Positions 32,155 through 40,797 of a stretch of 64,000 bases of DNA are shown piece after piece. Every line of letters begins with the position of its first letter. Positions within the stretch are counted from its first letter, which is position 1. This DNA is from Nocardioides allogilvus (GTDB taxonomy: Bacteria; Actinomycetota; Actinomycetes; Propionibacteriales; Nocardioidaceae), in assembly GCF_003047285.1 (NCBI RefSeq), contig NZ_PZYX01000009.1, positions 1 through 64,000 on the forward strand, in the 5' to 3' direction. Made by a program: the position numbers and the translations under genes. The notes below the pieces were generated by a model that did no database searches, was not told where the DNA came from, and worked only from the letters and a program-made list of their open reading frames with translations.

Positions 32155-34044
32155 TCAGTGGGAGGTGAACTCGGCGTCGATGACGTCGTCGTCGCCGCTG
32201 TCGGACGGCTCGGCGGCGGAGCTCGCCGACCCGCTCGACGGCCCGCCATCCCGGGCGGCGGCGCCGAGCGCCTGGCTCAGCTGGTGGAGCTCCCCTGTCA
32301 AGGCGCGGAGGCGGTCCACCGGTTCGTCGCCCTCCACGGCCTGGCGCGCCTCCTCGACCAGCATCTCGGCACGAGCGCGGTCGTGCTCGGGCACGGACGC
32401 GCCGGCTTCGTCGAGGGTCTTGCGCACCTGGTAGGCCACGGAGTCGAGTTGGTTGCGAGCATCGACCCGCTCACGCAGGGCAGCATCCTCACCGCGATGG
32501 GTCTCGGCGTCCCTGACCATCCGCTCGACCTCCTCCTGGCTCAGCGTGGAGGACTCGCTGATGGTCACCTCCTGCTCGGCACCGGTGTCCTTGTCCCGCG
32601 CCGAGACGTGCAGGATGCCGTTGGCATCGATGTCGAAGGTCACCTCGATCTGGGGCACCCCACGCGGGGCGGGACGGATGTCCTCCAGACGGAACCGTGC
32701 CAGCACCCGGTTGTCGGCCGCCCTCTCCCGCTCGCCCTGGAGCACGACGACGTCGACGGCGGACTGGTTGTCCTCCGCGGTGCTGAAAATCTCGGTCCGC
32801 CGGGCCGGAATTGTCGTGTTGCGCTCGATGACCTTGGTCATCACCCCGCCCATCGTCTCCAGCCCCAACGACAGGGGCGTGACGTCAAGCAGCAGCACAT
32901 CCTTCACGTCGCCCTTGATGATCGCCGCTTGGACGGCTGCACCGACGGCCACGACCTCGTCCGGGTTGACGGTCATGTTGGGCTCCTTGCCCCCGGTCAG
33001 GCGGCGCACCAATGCCTGTACGGCCGGAATCCGCGTCGAGCCGCCGACGAGAATGACCTCGTCGATGTCGTCGGTGGTGACCTTGGCGTCCTCCATCGCC
33101 TGCCTGACCGGGCCGAGGCAGCGCTCGACGAGGTCGGCGGTCAGTTGCTCGAACGACGACCTCATCAGGTTCACGTTGAGATGCTTCGGTCCGGAGGCAT
33201 CCGCGGTGACGAACGGGAGGTTGACCGCGGTCTGACTGACGGCCGATAGGTCGACCTTGGCCTTCTCGGCAGCCTCGAACAGTCGCTGCAATGCCTGGGA
33301 GTCGTCGCGCAGGTCGATGCCATTGGACTTCTTGAACTCGTCCGCCAGGTAGTCCACGATCCGGCGATCGAAGTCATCGCCGCCGAGATGGGTGTCTCCC
33401 GCTGTCGACCGGACCTCCACCACGCCGTCCCCCACGGTGAGGACGCTGACGTCGAAGGTGCCGCCCCCGAGGTCGAAGACCAGCACGGTCTCGTTCTCGA
33501 GCTTGTCCATCCCGTAGGCGAGGGCAGCGGCCGTCGGTTCGTTGATGATCCGGAGGACCTCGAGCCCCGCGATCCGGCCGGCGTCCTTCGTGGCCTGACG
33601 CTGCGCGTCGTTGAAGTGCGCCGGGACGGTGATGACCGCCTCGGTGACCCGCTCACCGAGGAACTTCCCGGCGTCGTCGACCAGCTTGCGCAGCACCTGG
33701 GCGGAGATCTCCTCCGGGGCGTACATCTTGTCGTTGACCTTGAAGCGCACCGCACCGTCGGACCCCGCAACCACATCGAACGAGACGGTGTTCATCTCGC
33801 TGCTGACCTCGTCGTACTTATGACCGATGAATCTCTTCGCGGAGTAGATAGTCCCCTTCGGATTCAGGATCGACTGCCGCCTCGCCATCTGGCCGACCAG
33901 GCGCTCACCGTTCTCCAGGAAAGCCACCACGGACGGCGTCGTCCGGTTGCCCTCCGCGTTCGGGATCACCTGCGCCTGCCCACCCTCCATCGCTGCGATC
34001 ACCGAGTTCGTCGTTCCCAGGTCGATGCCGACTGCCCTGCCCAT
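32155..34044 (-). CDS. dnaK: Hsp70 chaperone DnaK
   Basis: A 629-residue Hsp70. Nucleotide-binding motifs are GIDLGTTNS (about 6-14), [14 protein letters not shown] and [12 protein letters not shown]; the substrate-binding domain has [14 protein letters not shown] and a helical lid ending [11 protein letters not shown]. The ATG at 34044 follows GGAG; 21 extra upstream residues are not conserved. It heads the compact gene run and is separated from the MEDS-LuxR gene by about 100 nt. Neither HAIR (CTTGAGT-N7-ACTCAAG) nor CIRCE is present in that gap. Probably a second dnaK of the genome. Confidence 0.96.
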   Translation of the reverse strand: MGRAVGIDLGTTNSVIAAMEGGQAQVIPNAEGNRTTPSVVAFLENGERLVGQMARRQSILNPKGTIYSAKRFIGHKYDEVSSEMNTVSFDVVAGSDGAVRFKVNDKMYAPEEISAQVLRKLVDDAGKFLGERVTEAVITVPAHFNDAQRQATKDAGRIAGLEVLRIINEPTAAALAYGMDKLENETVLVFDLGGGTFDVSVLTVGDGVVEVRSTAGDTHLGGDDFDRRIVDYLADEFKKSNGIDLRDDSQALQRLFEAAEKAKVDLSAVSQTAVNLPFVTADASGPKHLNVNLMRSSFEQLTADLVERCLGPVRQAMEDAKVTTDDIDEVILVGGSTRIPAVQALVRRLTGGKEPNMTVNPDEVVAVGAAVQAAIIKGDVKDVLLLDVTPLSLGLETMGGVMTKVIERNTTIPARRTEIFSTAEDNQSAVDVVVLQGERERAADNRVLARFRLEDIRPAPRGVPQIEVTFDIDANGILHVSARDKDTGAEQEVTISESSTLSQEEVERMVRDAETHRGEDAALRERVDARNQLDSVAYQVRKTLDEAGASVPEHDRARAEMLVEEARQAVEGDEPVDRLRALTGELHQLSQALGAAARDGGPSSGSASSAAEPSDSGDDDVIDAEFTSH

Positions 34045-34107
34045 GACCACTCCATTCGCCGGAAGCTCGTGTGTGACCATGCTCCTCAGGGGCCACGTCA
34101 CCGGCAT

Positions 34108-34119
34108 CCCGTGAACGGG
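34108..34119. promoter_or_regulatory. Inverted repeat upstream of dnaK
   Basis: CCCGT-GA-ACGGG lies about 64 nt before the dnaK ATG in the gap following the MEDS-LuxR gene. It could be an operator, or a weak terminator or attenuator after the regulator gene. It does not resemble known heat-shock operators. Only the repeat itself is seen. Confidence 0.3.
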
Positions 34120-34144
34120 TGACCTTTGAGGGGCAGGTCTCCGG

Positions 34145-35017
34145 CTATCTCATGGGAAGGTGATGCTGCAGCGCCAGCACGGTCAGCTCGACTCGCGTGT
34201 GGATGTCGAGCTTGAGGTACACGTGCTTCAGGTGGGCGTCCACGGTGTGGCGCGAGAGGTGGAGCTCCGTGGCGATAGCGCGGTTGGTCATGCCCGCAGC
34301 GACACCGGCCACGACGCGCAGTTCGCCGTCGGTGAGCGAACCCCACCCTCGGTCCAGGTCCTCGTCGCCGTGCGAACCCACCCTGACCATGGGGTACCGC
34401 CTCGCCTCGGTGAGGCGGGCCGCGGGGTACTCGTCCGGCCGCAGGTAGTGAGGGTTGTCGATCACCATGCCGTCTAGCAGGACCTTGGGGTGCGTCTGGA
34501 GCACCTGGACGAGCATCTGCGCCCCGAACTTCTCGAGGTCGTAGAGACAGATGAGGATGGCGGGCATCTCCTCGACCATGCGGTTGAGGGACGACTCGTA
34601 GACGAACAGGTCGTCCCAGCCCGGAACGCCGGGCAGCACCCACGACATCTCGCCGGCGGCTCTGATGAGGTCGAAGTTGTCGGCGATCGCCTTGTCCACC
34701 CTGCCAGTCAGGAAGCTCACCATGGCCTCGACGCTGAACTCCCCCGAGCGGAGGTATGCGTCTGACGAGCGTTCAACGTCGAGCTGCGCCGAGCGTCGCG
34801 AGTAGTCGGCGCCGGGCTGCCCGACGAGGCGCTCCCGGACCAGCGCCGGGTCGACGTCGTCGATCAGGCACAAACACTTGTCGCCGTGCCTCAGCCCCTC
34901 CTCGAGGAAGGGGTACAACAACCGGTCGCGCTCGGCCGGACCCGAGTAGAGCGCGCAGAAATGAGTTCCCGAACTCACAGCGTCGACCCCGGGGATCCCG
35001 AGACTCAGACCGCTCAT
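34145..35017 (-). CDS. MEDS-domain LuxR-type regulator (DcmR-like)
   Basis: A 290-residue regulator. Residues about 15-190 form a MEDS sensory domain ([21 protein letters not shown] in pieces THFCALYSG and [10 protein letters not shown], then KCLCLIDD and [13 protein letters not shown]), known from the dichloromethane regulator DcmR and from regulators of osmotic and light stress. The C-terminal LuxR helix-turn-helix is [15 protein letters not shown] with [20 protein letters not shown]. It is directly upstream of dnaK in the same direction and may control the stress operon. Two CLC/C-type cysteines could sense redox or a ligand. ATG at 35017 is chosen over a 33-residue longer frame. Confidence 0.82.
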   Translation of the reverse strand: MSGLSLGIPGVDAVSSGTHFCALYSGPAERDRLLYPFLEEGLRHGDKCLCLIDDVDPALVRERLVGQPGADYSRRSAQLDVERSSDAYLRSGEFSVEAMVSFLTGRVDKAIADNFDLIRAAGEMSWVLPGVPGWDDLFVYESSLNRMVEEMPAILICLYDLEKFGAQMLVQVLQTHPKVLLDGMVIDNPHYLRPDEYPAARLTEARRYPMVRVGSHGDEDLDRGWGSLTDGELRVVAGVAAGMTNRAIATELHLSRHTVDAHLKHVYLKLDIHTRVELTVLALQHHLPMR

Positions 35018-35032
35018 GCTCGTCACCGTTCG

Positions 35033-35051
35033 ATGGATCCAATGGATGGAT
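35033..35051. repeat. ATGGAT repeats upstream of the MEDS-LuxR gene
   Basis: ATGGAT occurs three times (35033-35038, 35042-35047, 35046-35051), and the minus strand reads ATCCATTGGAT, an 11-nt inverted repeat. The cluster lies 16-34 nt before the regulator start, where an autoregulatory operator would be expected. Function is inference. Confidence 0.3.
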
Positions 35052-35189
35052 CGCACCGTAGCGCATCCGGCACGGACGGCATCCCGTGCCCGAGTCGGCT
35101 GGGTGAGCGCCCACACGAGCGGAGGCTGTCACGCCCGCAAGCTCCGTCAACGGCAGGAGGTCGGCAGACGCCCTCCTCAGCGGGCGTGG

Positions 35190-35798
35190 CCGTCCTTGTC
35201 GGGGGGTGAGGTCGACCATCCCGGTCAGCAGCTTCGGCCCACGACCGCCGTCGGCGATCGGGAACTCGCTGACGTGGTGCCACACGTGCTCATCGACGCT
35301 GGGGCGCTTCACGCCGCCGAACCGTGTCTCGTCGTCAGCCATCTCCTGCAACAGTGGGCGGATCGAGGTCCACACGGTGTTCCACGTCGTGCCGAGCTGG
35401 CGTGCAATCCCGCTGATCGAGGCGTGCTCGCGACGCATCTGGTTGATCGCCCACCAGCATGCCCGCGTGGTCAGCAACGCTCGCGGCCGGGCCACCTGCT
35501 CGTCTTGCTCAGTGAAGACCCTCGTGGCGCAGGCAGTCTCTTCGCAGCGCCAGGTCCGCTTGCGCCACACCAACCTCACCGGCCGGTCGAAGCACGGTGC
35601 GTCGACCAGCGTGACGTCGCTGCGACCGTGGCTGTGCGCGATCACGCCACAGGTCGTGCAGCCCATCGGCGCACGCGTCGACTCAACGCCAACGGTGAGC
35701 AGTCCGACGTCGTGGTCGTACTCGACCGCGGTCACGTGCAGGTCGCCGAGGCCGACGAGCAGATCGCATCGGGTGCAGTAAGAGGTGTCGTGATAGCA
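35190..35798 (-). pseudogene. ISL3-family transposase remnant
   Basis: The minus strand carries the N-terminal half of an ISL3-type transposase: paired cysteines CTTCGV, then LVWRKRTWRC, FTEQDEQV, the helix-turn-helix ISGIARQLGTTWNTVW and the start of the DDE domain SVDEHVWHHVS and GPKLLTGMVDLT. After that the frame loses similarity and the catalytic C-terminal part is gone. The remnant abuts the stub of a histidine kinase gene, suggesting that its insertion or a later deletion removed the rest of both. No terminal inverted repeats were identified. Confidence 0.75.
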
Positions 35799-35820
35799 GC
35801 GCGCAGCAGAGTGCGCCGTA

Positions 35821-35991
35821 GGCTCGGACAACGTCGAGGCCTTCCGGTCGGTCCCCACCGGTCTCGGCCTGGCGCTCGCGGAGGCCGTCGCCCTCGCCCA
35901 TGACGGTCGCGTCGAGGTCGACGCGACGCCCACGGGCCCGCGGGCCACGCTGCTGCTGTCGCGCGCTCCCGCTCCGCCCGGCTCCTCCTGA
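35821..35991 (+). pseudogene. C-terminal stub of a sensor histidine kinase
   Basis: An open segment of 56 codons ending in TGA at 35989-35991 reads as the end of a HATPase_c domain: VPTGLGLALAEAVALAHDG holds the G2 box, then RVEVDATPTGPRATLLLSRAP. There is no start codon or ribosome binding site and the upstream sequence is the ISL3 remnant. The kinase must have been truncated by insertion or deletion. Its response regulator is not next to it. Confidence 0.7.
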
Positions 35992-36014
35992 GCCGGCACA
36001 CCACCACGCGACCA

Positions 36015-36044
36015 TTGACAGGCAAGTGTTCACTTGCCTATAGT
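36015..36044 (+). promoter_or_regulatory. ArsR-gene promoter with operator between -35 and -10
   Basis: TTGACA (36015-36020) and TATAGT (36039-36044) are separated by 18 nt and are both near consensus. The spacer is the perfect inverted repeat GGCAAGTG-TT-CACTTGCC (36021-36038). The -10 ends 6 nt before the ATG at 36051, so the message is likely leaderless. Binding of the ArsR product to the repeat would block RNA polymerase directly. Confidence 0.85.
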
Positions 36045-36050
36045 CCAGAC

Positions 36051-36335
36051 ATGGTCGACGTGTTCAGGGCGCTCGACGATGAGACTCGCCGGCTCATCCT
36101 CGACGGACTGGCCGAGCGGGACGGTCAGACCCTGTTCGAGATCTGCACCATGCTCACCACCCGCCACGGCGTGGGGTCCTCGCGTCAGGCGATCTCGCAA
36201 CACCTCGCGGTGCTCGAGGATGCCGGCCTGGTCGCCAGTGAACGACGCGGCCGCACCAAGGTGCACCACTTCAACCGTGAACCGCTCGCGGCCATCGCCC
36301 GACGCTGGCCCCTCACCGAGGAGAAACCGCCATGA
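36051..36335 (+). CDS. ArsR-family repressor
   Basis: A 94-residue winged-helix regulator: MVDVFRALDDETRRLILDGL, then SRQAISQHLAVLEDAGLV as the recognition helix and RRGRTKVHHF as the wing. It has no CxC or other metal-binding motif, so it is closer to the SdpR/non-metal branch. The -10 box 6 nt upstream and the lack of a ribosome binding site fit a leaderless start at 36051; a longer frame would begin inside the promoter. The perfect inverted repeat in its own promoter implies autorepression of the three-gene operon. Confidence 0.9.
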   Translation: MVDVFRALDDETRRLILDGLAERDGQTLFEICTMLTTRHGVGSSRQAISQHLAVLEDAGLVASERRGRTKVHHFNREPLAAIARRWPLTEEKPP

Positions 36336-36730
36336 AGATCCGCCTCACCAGCATCTACGTCGACGACCAGCGCGCGGCGTTGGCGTTCTACACGGACATC
36401 CTGGGATTCATCACGAAGCACGACGTCCCGCTGGGAGACAACTCCTGGCTGACCGTGGTGTCACCTGACGACACCGAGGGGCCCGAGCTCCTGCTGGAGC
36501 CCGCGGACCACCCGGCGGTCAAGCCGTACCGCGACGCTCTCGTCAGCGACGGCATCCCGCTCGCGCAGCTCGCCGTCGACGACGTCGCCGCCGAGCACGA
36601 GCGGCTGTCCCGACTGGGAGTGGTGTTCACGCAGCCGCCGACAGCCATCGGCGTGGGATCCGTCGCCGTCTTCGACGACACCTGCGGCAACCTGATCCAG
36701 ATCGTCGACCGGATCCCCACCGGTGACTGA
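36332..36730 (+). CDS. VOC/glyoxalase-fold protein 1
   Basis: A 132-residue vicinal-oxygen-chelate protein with the two beta-alpha-beta-beta-beta modules: KIRLTSIYVDDQRAALAFYT, GFITKHDVPLG, then PLAQLAVDDVAAEHERL and VAVFDDTCGNLIQIV. Members include glyoxalase I, dioxygenases and drug-binding resistance proteins. Its start overlaps the ArsR stop (ATGA). Paired with a second VOC gene under ArsR control, a role in binding or detoxifying an electrophilic small molecule is likely; the ligand is unknown. Confidence 0.85.
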   Translation: MKIRLTSIYVDDQRAALAFYTDILGFITKHDVPLGDNSWLTVVSPDDTEGPELLLEPADHPAVKPYRDALVSDGIPLAQLAVDDVAAEHERLSRLGVVFTQPPTAIGVGSVAVFDDTCGNLIQIVDRIPTGD

Positions 36731-37139
36731 CTCCGCCTACCCCACCCTGGTCCACACGGCGATCGACGCTCGCGACCCGCGAGCCCTGGCCGAGTTCTAC
36801 CGTGAGCTGCTCGGGCTGCACTACCGGGACCGCGACCTGCCGCCCGTCGACGGGAGCCACGACGCGCCCACGTGGATCGTCCTGCTCGACGAGGCGGGTC
36901 GCCGGGTCGTGACCATCCAGCGCAAGGACGACACCGTCCCCCCGACGTGGCCCTCCGAGGCGGTCCCCATGCAGATGCCCATGGACTTCGCAGTGCGTGA
37001 CGTCATCGAGCTGGAACGGCACCGCGACCGCGCCATCGCCCTGGGAGCCCGCCTGCTCCACGACCGGACCGACGTGACGGACGCCCCCCTGTACGTGCTT
37101 GCCGACCCAGCGGGCCACCCGTTCTGCCTCGTGGTCTGA
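36723..37139 (+). CDS. VOC/glyoxalase-fold protein 2
   Basis: A 138-residue protein of the glyoxalase-like group: LVHTAIDARDPRALAEFYRELLG opens the fold (pieces TAIDARDPRALAEFY and LLGLHY), with MDFAVRDVIELERHRDRAIALG and a C-terminal DPAGHPFCLVV. GTG start at 36723 overlaps the previous stop by 8 nt, so it is in the same operon. The DPAGHPFCL end is typical of the actinobacterial VOC subgroup of unknown function. Confidence 0.85.
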   Translation: MTDSAYPTLVHTAIDARDPRALAEFYRELLGLHYRDRDLPPVDGSHDAPTWIVLLDEAGRRVVTIQRKDDTVPPTWPSEAVPMQMPMDFAVRDVIELERHRDRAIALGARLLHDRTDVTDAPLYVLADPAGHPFCLVV

Positions 37140-37144
37140 GGACG

Positions 37145-37178
37145 ACGAAGGGCCCGGTCTGCTGACCGGGCCCTTCGT
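37145..37178 (+). terminator. Rho-independent terminator
   Basis: Perfect 15-bp stem ACGAAGGGCCCGGTC / GACCGGGCCCTTCGT with the loop TGCT, immediately after the second VOC gene. It shares the GAAGGGCCCG core with the terminator at 9926-9960; both sit next to tRNA 3' fragments. Confidence 0.85.
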
Positions 37179-37185
37179 GGTGCTG

Positions 37186-37226
37186 TACCCCCGACCGGAT
37201 TCGAACCGGCGCTACCGCCTTGAGAA
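37186..37226 (-). repeat. 3' half of tRNA-Glu(CUC), attachment-site scar
   Basis: The minus strand reads the anticodon loop part TCTCAA, stem GGCGG, variable loop, T arm GCCGG-TTCGAAT-CCGGT, acceptor strand CGGGGGT and A discriminator of a tRNA-Glu with CTC anticodon. The 5' half (acceptor, D arm, 5' anticodon stem) is absent: the partner of GGCGG is replaced by GATCC-like sequence. This is a relic left by integration or excision at a tRNA-Glu gene. It is not a functional tRNA. Confidence 0.75.
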
Positions 37227-37585
37227 AGGGATCCAAGGGTCACCGAATGACGCTGGAACTCACTGATACCGCGGGTCCGCGATCGTGCTCTGCGTCGATG
37301 AGAAGTCTCAGATCCAGGCCCTGGACCGCACCGTGCCTGCCGATTCACGACTTTGCTCGTTCCGGGATTCTGCGAAGTCTGGACGTCCCGCAAGCCGTAC
37401 CTCCTGGGGGACGAATACGGGCATATCCGCCACCACCGCCGCGGCGTCCCGGATGACCCGTCCGCAGTGATTCCCGGTGACGGGACGCCGTGCGGCCACG
37501 GACGCGGGGTCAACCTGCGTTGATACCGACAGCCCACCGGCGTGCCCCAGTCACGGAACGACTCGCGGACCGGGACAATGCCCGC
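37227..37585. other. Non-coding scar upstream of parC
   Basis: About 360 nt with no intact gene. It contains the IS630 fragment at 37282-37338 and otherwise mixed sequence, including a minus-strand reading VIRDAAAVVADMPVFVPQEV that looks faintly protein-like but has no start or family. The parC promoter should lie at its right end. Confidence 0.5.
37282..37338 (+). pseudogene. IS630-family transposase fragment
   Basis: The plus strand reads IVLCVDEKSQIQALDRT and VP, the highly conserved block around the first two acidic residues of IS630-family DDE transposases. Neither the upstream helix-turn-helix nor the downstream catalytic residues are present. It is a short relic beside the tRNA-Glu fragment and indicates that this junction has been a repeated insertion site. 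Confidence 0.7.
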
Positions 37586-40081
37586 ATGGCTCGACGTACC
37601 ACCAAGCAACCACTCCCCGACGACTTCGAGGAGCACATCCTCGACATCGACGTCGGTGACGAGATGCGCTCCTCGTTCCTCGAGTACGCCTACAGCGTAA
37701 TCTACTCGCGCGCGCTGCCCGACGCCCGCGACGGGCTCAAGCCCGTCCAGCGGCGGATCCTCTACACGATGGACGAGATGAACCTGCGGCCCGACCGCGG
37801 CCACGTCAAGAGCGCCCGCGTCGTCGGCGAGGTGATGGGCAAGCTGCACCCCCACGGCGACAACGCCATCTACGACGCGCTCGTGCGCCTGGCCCAGCCG
37901 TGGTCGATGCGGGTGCCGTTCATCGACGGCCACGGCAACTTCGGCTCGCCCGACGATTCCCCCGCCGCCATGCGCTACACCGAGTGCCGGATGCTGCCCT
38001 CCGCGGTGGCGATGACCGCCTCGATCGACGAGGACACGGTCGACTTCAAGCCCAACTACGACTCGCGCGAGACCGAGCCGACGGTCCTGCCCGCGGCCAT
38101 CCCCAACCTCATCGTCAACGGCACGACCGGCATCGCGGTCGGCATGGCGACCAACATCGCGCCGCACAACCTGGTCGAGGTCGTGCAGGCGCTGCGCCAC
38201 CTCATCACCCACCCCAAGGCCGGCCTCGACGACCTGATGCGCTTCATCCCCGGCCCCGACCTGCCGACCGGCGGCAAGATCGTCGGCCTCGACGGCGTCC
38301 GCGACGCCTACGAGACCGGGCGCGGCACCTTCAAGATGCGCGCCACCGCCCGGATCGAGTCCGTGACGCCGCGCCGCAAGGGCATCGTCGTGACCGAGCT
38401 CCCCTACGGCGTCGGCACCGAGCGGGTGATCGAGCGGATCAAGGCGCTCGTGCTGTCCAAGAAGATCCAGGGCATCGCCGACCTCAAGGACCTCACCGAC
38501 CGCAGCCACGGGCTGCGCCTGGTCATCGAGGTGAAGAACGGCTTCGTCCCCGAGGCGCTGCTCGAGCAGCTCTACAAGATGACGCCGATGGAGGACTCCT
38601 TCGGCATCAACACTGTCGCGCTCGTCGACGGCCAGCCGCGCACGCTCGGGCTCAAGGAGCTGCTGGAGGTCTTCCTCCAGCACCGCTTCGACGTCGTACG
38701 CCGCCGCTCGGTGTTCCGCCGCACCAAGGCCGCCGACCGGCTGCACCTGGTCGAGGGACTGCTCATCGCGATCCTCGACATCGACGAGGTCATCCAGGTC
38801 ATCCGCTCCTCCGACAACGCGTCGCAGGCCAAGGAGCGGTTGATCGACATCTTCGAGCTGAGCCAGATCCAGGCCGACTGGATCCTGGACATGCCGCTGC
38901 GCCGGCTGACGAAGTTCTCCCGGCTCGAGCTGGACAAGGAGAAGGCCGAGCTCGAGCGCGAGATCGAGCAGCTCGACGCGATCATCAACGACGAGAAGCT
39001 GCTGCGGAAGGTCGTCTCCGACGAGCTGGCCGAGGTCGCCAAGACCTACGGCACCCCGCGCCGTACCGTCCTGCTCGCCTCCGCCGGCACCACGGTCACC
39101 GCCGCGAGCCTCGAGGTGGCCGACGACCCGTGCTTCGTCTTCCTGTCCTCCAGCGGCCTCGTCGCGCGAACGGCGAACGCGACCCTGCCCGGACAGGGCG
39201 AGTCCCGGGCCAACCACGACGTCATCACCTCCGCGGTGCGCACCACGGTCCGGGGCGAGGTGGGCGTGCTGACGTCGCGCGGTCGGCTGATCAAGGTCGG
39301 CGTGCTGGACATGCCCGGCCTCCCCGACTCCGCCAACGACCCCAACCTCCAGGGCGGGCTGCCGCTCAGCGAGGTGCTCTCACTGGACAGCGGCGAGCGT
39401 GCGCTCGCCCTCACGTCCCTGGCGACCGAGGGGCCCGGACTCGCGCTCGGCACCCGCGACGGCGTGGTCAAGCGGGTCAACCCCGAGGTGCTCGGCAAGG
39501 ACGACTGGGACGTCATCTCGCTCAAGGACGACGACGAGGTCGTCGGTGCCATCGAGCTGACCACCGGCGACGAGACGCTGTGCTTCATCACCACCGATGC
39601 CCAGCTGCTGCACTTCGGTGCCGACGGCGTGCGCCCGCAGGGTCGCTCCGGGGGCGGCATCGCCGGGGTCCGGCTGACGCCCGGCGAGCGGGTGGCCTGG
39701 TTCGGTGTGGTCGACGCGGAGGACTCCGTCGTCGTGACCGCCTCCGGTGCCTCGACCGCCCTGCCGGGCACCGAGGCCGGCGCGGTCAAGGTGACGCCGT
39801 TCAGCGAGTACCCCGCCAAGGGCCGCGCCACCGGTGGTGTGCGCTGCCACCGCTTCCTCAAGGGCGAGGACACCCTCGTCACCGCCTGGGCCGGCTCCGC
39901 GCCCGCGCGCGCAGCCGCTGCCAGCGGCGCACCGATCGAGCTTCCGGCCGCGACCGGTCGCCGCGACGGCTCGGGCATCCCGGGGTCGCAGGCCATCGCC
40001 GCTGTCGCAGGGCCGGTCGCCGTACTCCTGAAGGACCGGACGGTGGACGCGGTCGCGAGTGCCCCTGCTGACGGGGCCTGA
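37586..40081 (+). CDS. parC: DNA topoisomerase IV subunit A (ParC / GyrA2)
   Basis: An 831-residue type IIA topoisomerase A subunit. The breakage-reunion domain has [33 protein letters not shown] and the catalytic Tyr in RYTECRM, and a coiled coil (about 420-480). The C-terminal pinwheel repeats are diverged, without a canonical GyrA box (QRRGGKG). Together with the parE gene at 51248-53320, near the principal sigma gene, this matches the actinobacterial topoisomerase IV locus. ATG at 37586 is chosen because residues from [11 protein letters not shown] onward are family-like. Being a plain gyrA is the alternative. Confidence 0.87.
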   Translation: MARRTTKQPLPDDFEEHILDIDVGDEMRSSFLEYAYSVIYSRALPDARDGLKPVQRRILYTMDEMNLRPDRGHVKSARVVGEVMGKLHPHGDNAIYDALVRLAQPWSMRVPFIDGHGNFGSPDDSPAAMRYTECRMLPSAVAMTASIDEDTVDFKPNYDSRETEPTVLPAAIPNLIVNGTTGIAVGMATNIAPHNLVEVVQALRHLITHPKAGLDDLMRFIPGPDLPTGGKIVGLDGVRDAYETGRGTFKMRATARIESVTPRRKGIVVTELPYGVGTERVIERIKALVLSKKIQGIADLKDLTDRSHGLRLVIEVKNGFVPEALLEQLYKMTPMEDSFGINTVALVDGQPRTLGLKELLEVFLQHRFDVVRRRSVFRRTKAADRLHLVEGLLIAILDIDEVIQVIRSSDNASQAKERLIDIFELSQIQADWILDMPLRRLTKFSRLELDKEKAELEREIEQLDAIINDEKLLRKVVSDELAEVAKTYGTPRRTVLLASAGTTVTAASLEVADDPCFVFLSSSGLVARTANATLPGQGESRANHDVITSAVRTTVRGEVGVLTSRGRLIKVGVLDMPGLPDSANDPNLQGGLPLSEVLSLDSGERALALTSLATEGPGLALGTRDGVVKRVNPEVLGKDDWDVISLKDDDEVVGAIELTTGDETLCFITTDAQLLHFGADGVRPQGRSGGGIAGVRLTPGERVAWFGVVDAEDSVVVTASGASTALPGTEAGAVKVTPFSEYPAKGRATGGVRCHRFLKGEDTLVTAWAGSAPARAAAASGAPIELPAATGRRDGSGIPGSQAIAAVAGPVAVLLKDRTVDAVASAPADGA

Positions 40082-40098
40082 TGTGCAAGGCTGAACGC

Positions 40099-40797
40099 AT
40101 GATTGCTCGCGCCGCTGCGCTGTCCCTCCTCGCCGCTCTCGCCCTGACCTCGTGCACCGGTGACGGTGAGCAGAAGGCCTCCGAGGACACGTCGCCCGAG
40201 GAGGTGCTGGCCGCGGCCGCGACCACCCTCGGTGACACGAGCGGCGTCGACCTCACGCTGTCGACCGAGGACCTGCCCGCGGGCGTCACCGGCATCACCA
40301 GGGCCGCCGGTGTGGCCACCAACGCACCCGCCTTCGAGGGCACCATCACCGTGGTCATCTCCGGCCAGAGCGTCGACGTGCCGGTGGTGGCCGTCGACGG
40401 CACCGTCTACGCCCAGATCCCGTTCACGGAGGGCTGGCAGGACGTCGACCCCGGCGACTACGGCGCGCCCGACCCGGCCCAGCTCGTCAACTCCGAGACC
40501 GGCTTCGCCTCCCTGCTCGGTGTCACCACCGACCTCGAGGAGGGCGAGAGCGTCCGCGGCGGAGCCGACAACTCCGAGGTCCTCACCACCTACACCGGCA
40601 CGGTCCCGGGCGACGCGATGAAGAAGGTCATCCCCAGCTCGTCGGGTGACACCTTCGAGGCGGAATACCTCGTCTCCGACGACGGCGAGCTCCGCCAGGC
40701 CGTCCTGACCGGGGTGTTCTACGCCAAGAGCGATGCGATGACCTACACCGTCGACTTCGCCGACTACGGCACGAGCAAGGACATCGTCGCCCCGTGA
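40099..40797 (+). CDS. LppX/LprG-family lipoprotein
   Basis: A 232-residue secreted lipoprotein. The signal peptide ends in the lipobox LTSC (Cys at about residue 18-19). The mature part is the LppX/LprAFG fold that holds triacylated lipids (VDLTLSTEDLPAGVTGI, FEGTITVVISGQSVDVPVV, TVDFADYGTSKDI). Its stop overlaps the start of an MFS exporter as GTGA. In mycobacteria lprG and the Rv1410c exporter form the same operon and move triacylglycerides to the outer envelope, so that pairing supports the assignment. ATG at 40099 is favoured over one 18 nt upstream. Confidence 0.9.
   Translation: MIARAAALSLLAALALTSCTGDGEQKASEDTSPEEVLAAAATTLGDTSGVDLTLSTEDLPAGVTGITRAAGVATNAPAFEGTITVVISGQSVDVPVVAVDGTVYAQIPFTEGWQDVDPGDYGAPDPAQLVNSETGFASLLGVTTDLEEGESVRGGADNSEVLTTYTGTVPGDAMKKVIPSSSGDTFEAEYLVSDDGELRQAVLTGVFYAKSDAMTYTVDFADYGTSKDIVAP

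Noticed and set aside
34045-34144. HAIR or CIRCE heat-shock operator before dnaK
   Set aside because: Neither CTTGAGT-N7-ACTCAAG nor the CIRCE arms are present; only an unrelated short inverted repeat is seen.
37186-37226. Intact tRNA-Glu gene
   Set aside because: The 5' half is missing and the anticodon stem has no partner.
37308-37499. Minus-strand frame reading VIRDAAAVVADMPVFVPQEV
   Set aside because: It looks slightly protein-like, but it overlaps the IS630 fragment, has no ribosome binding site and matches no family known to me.
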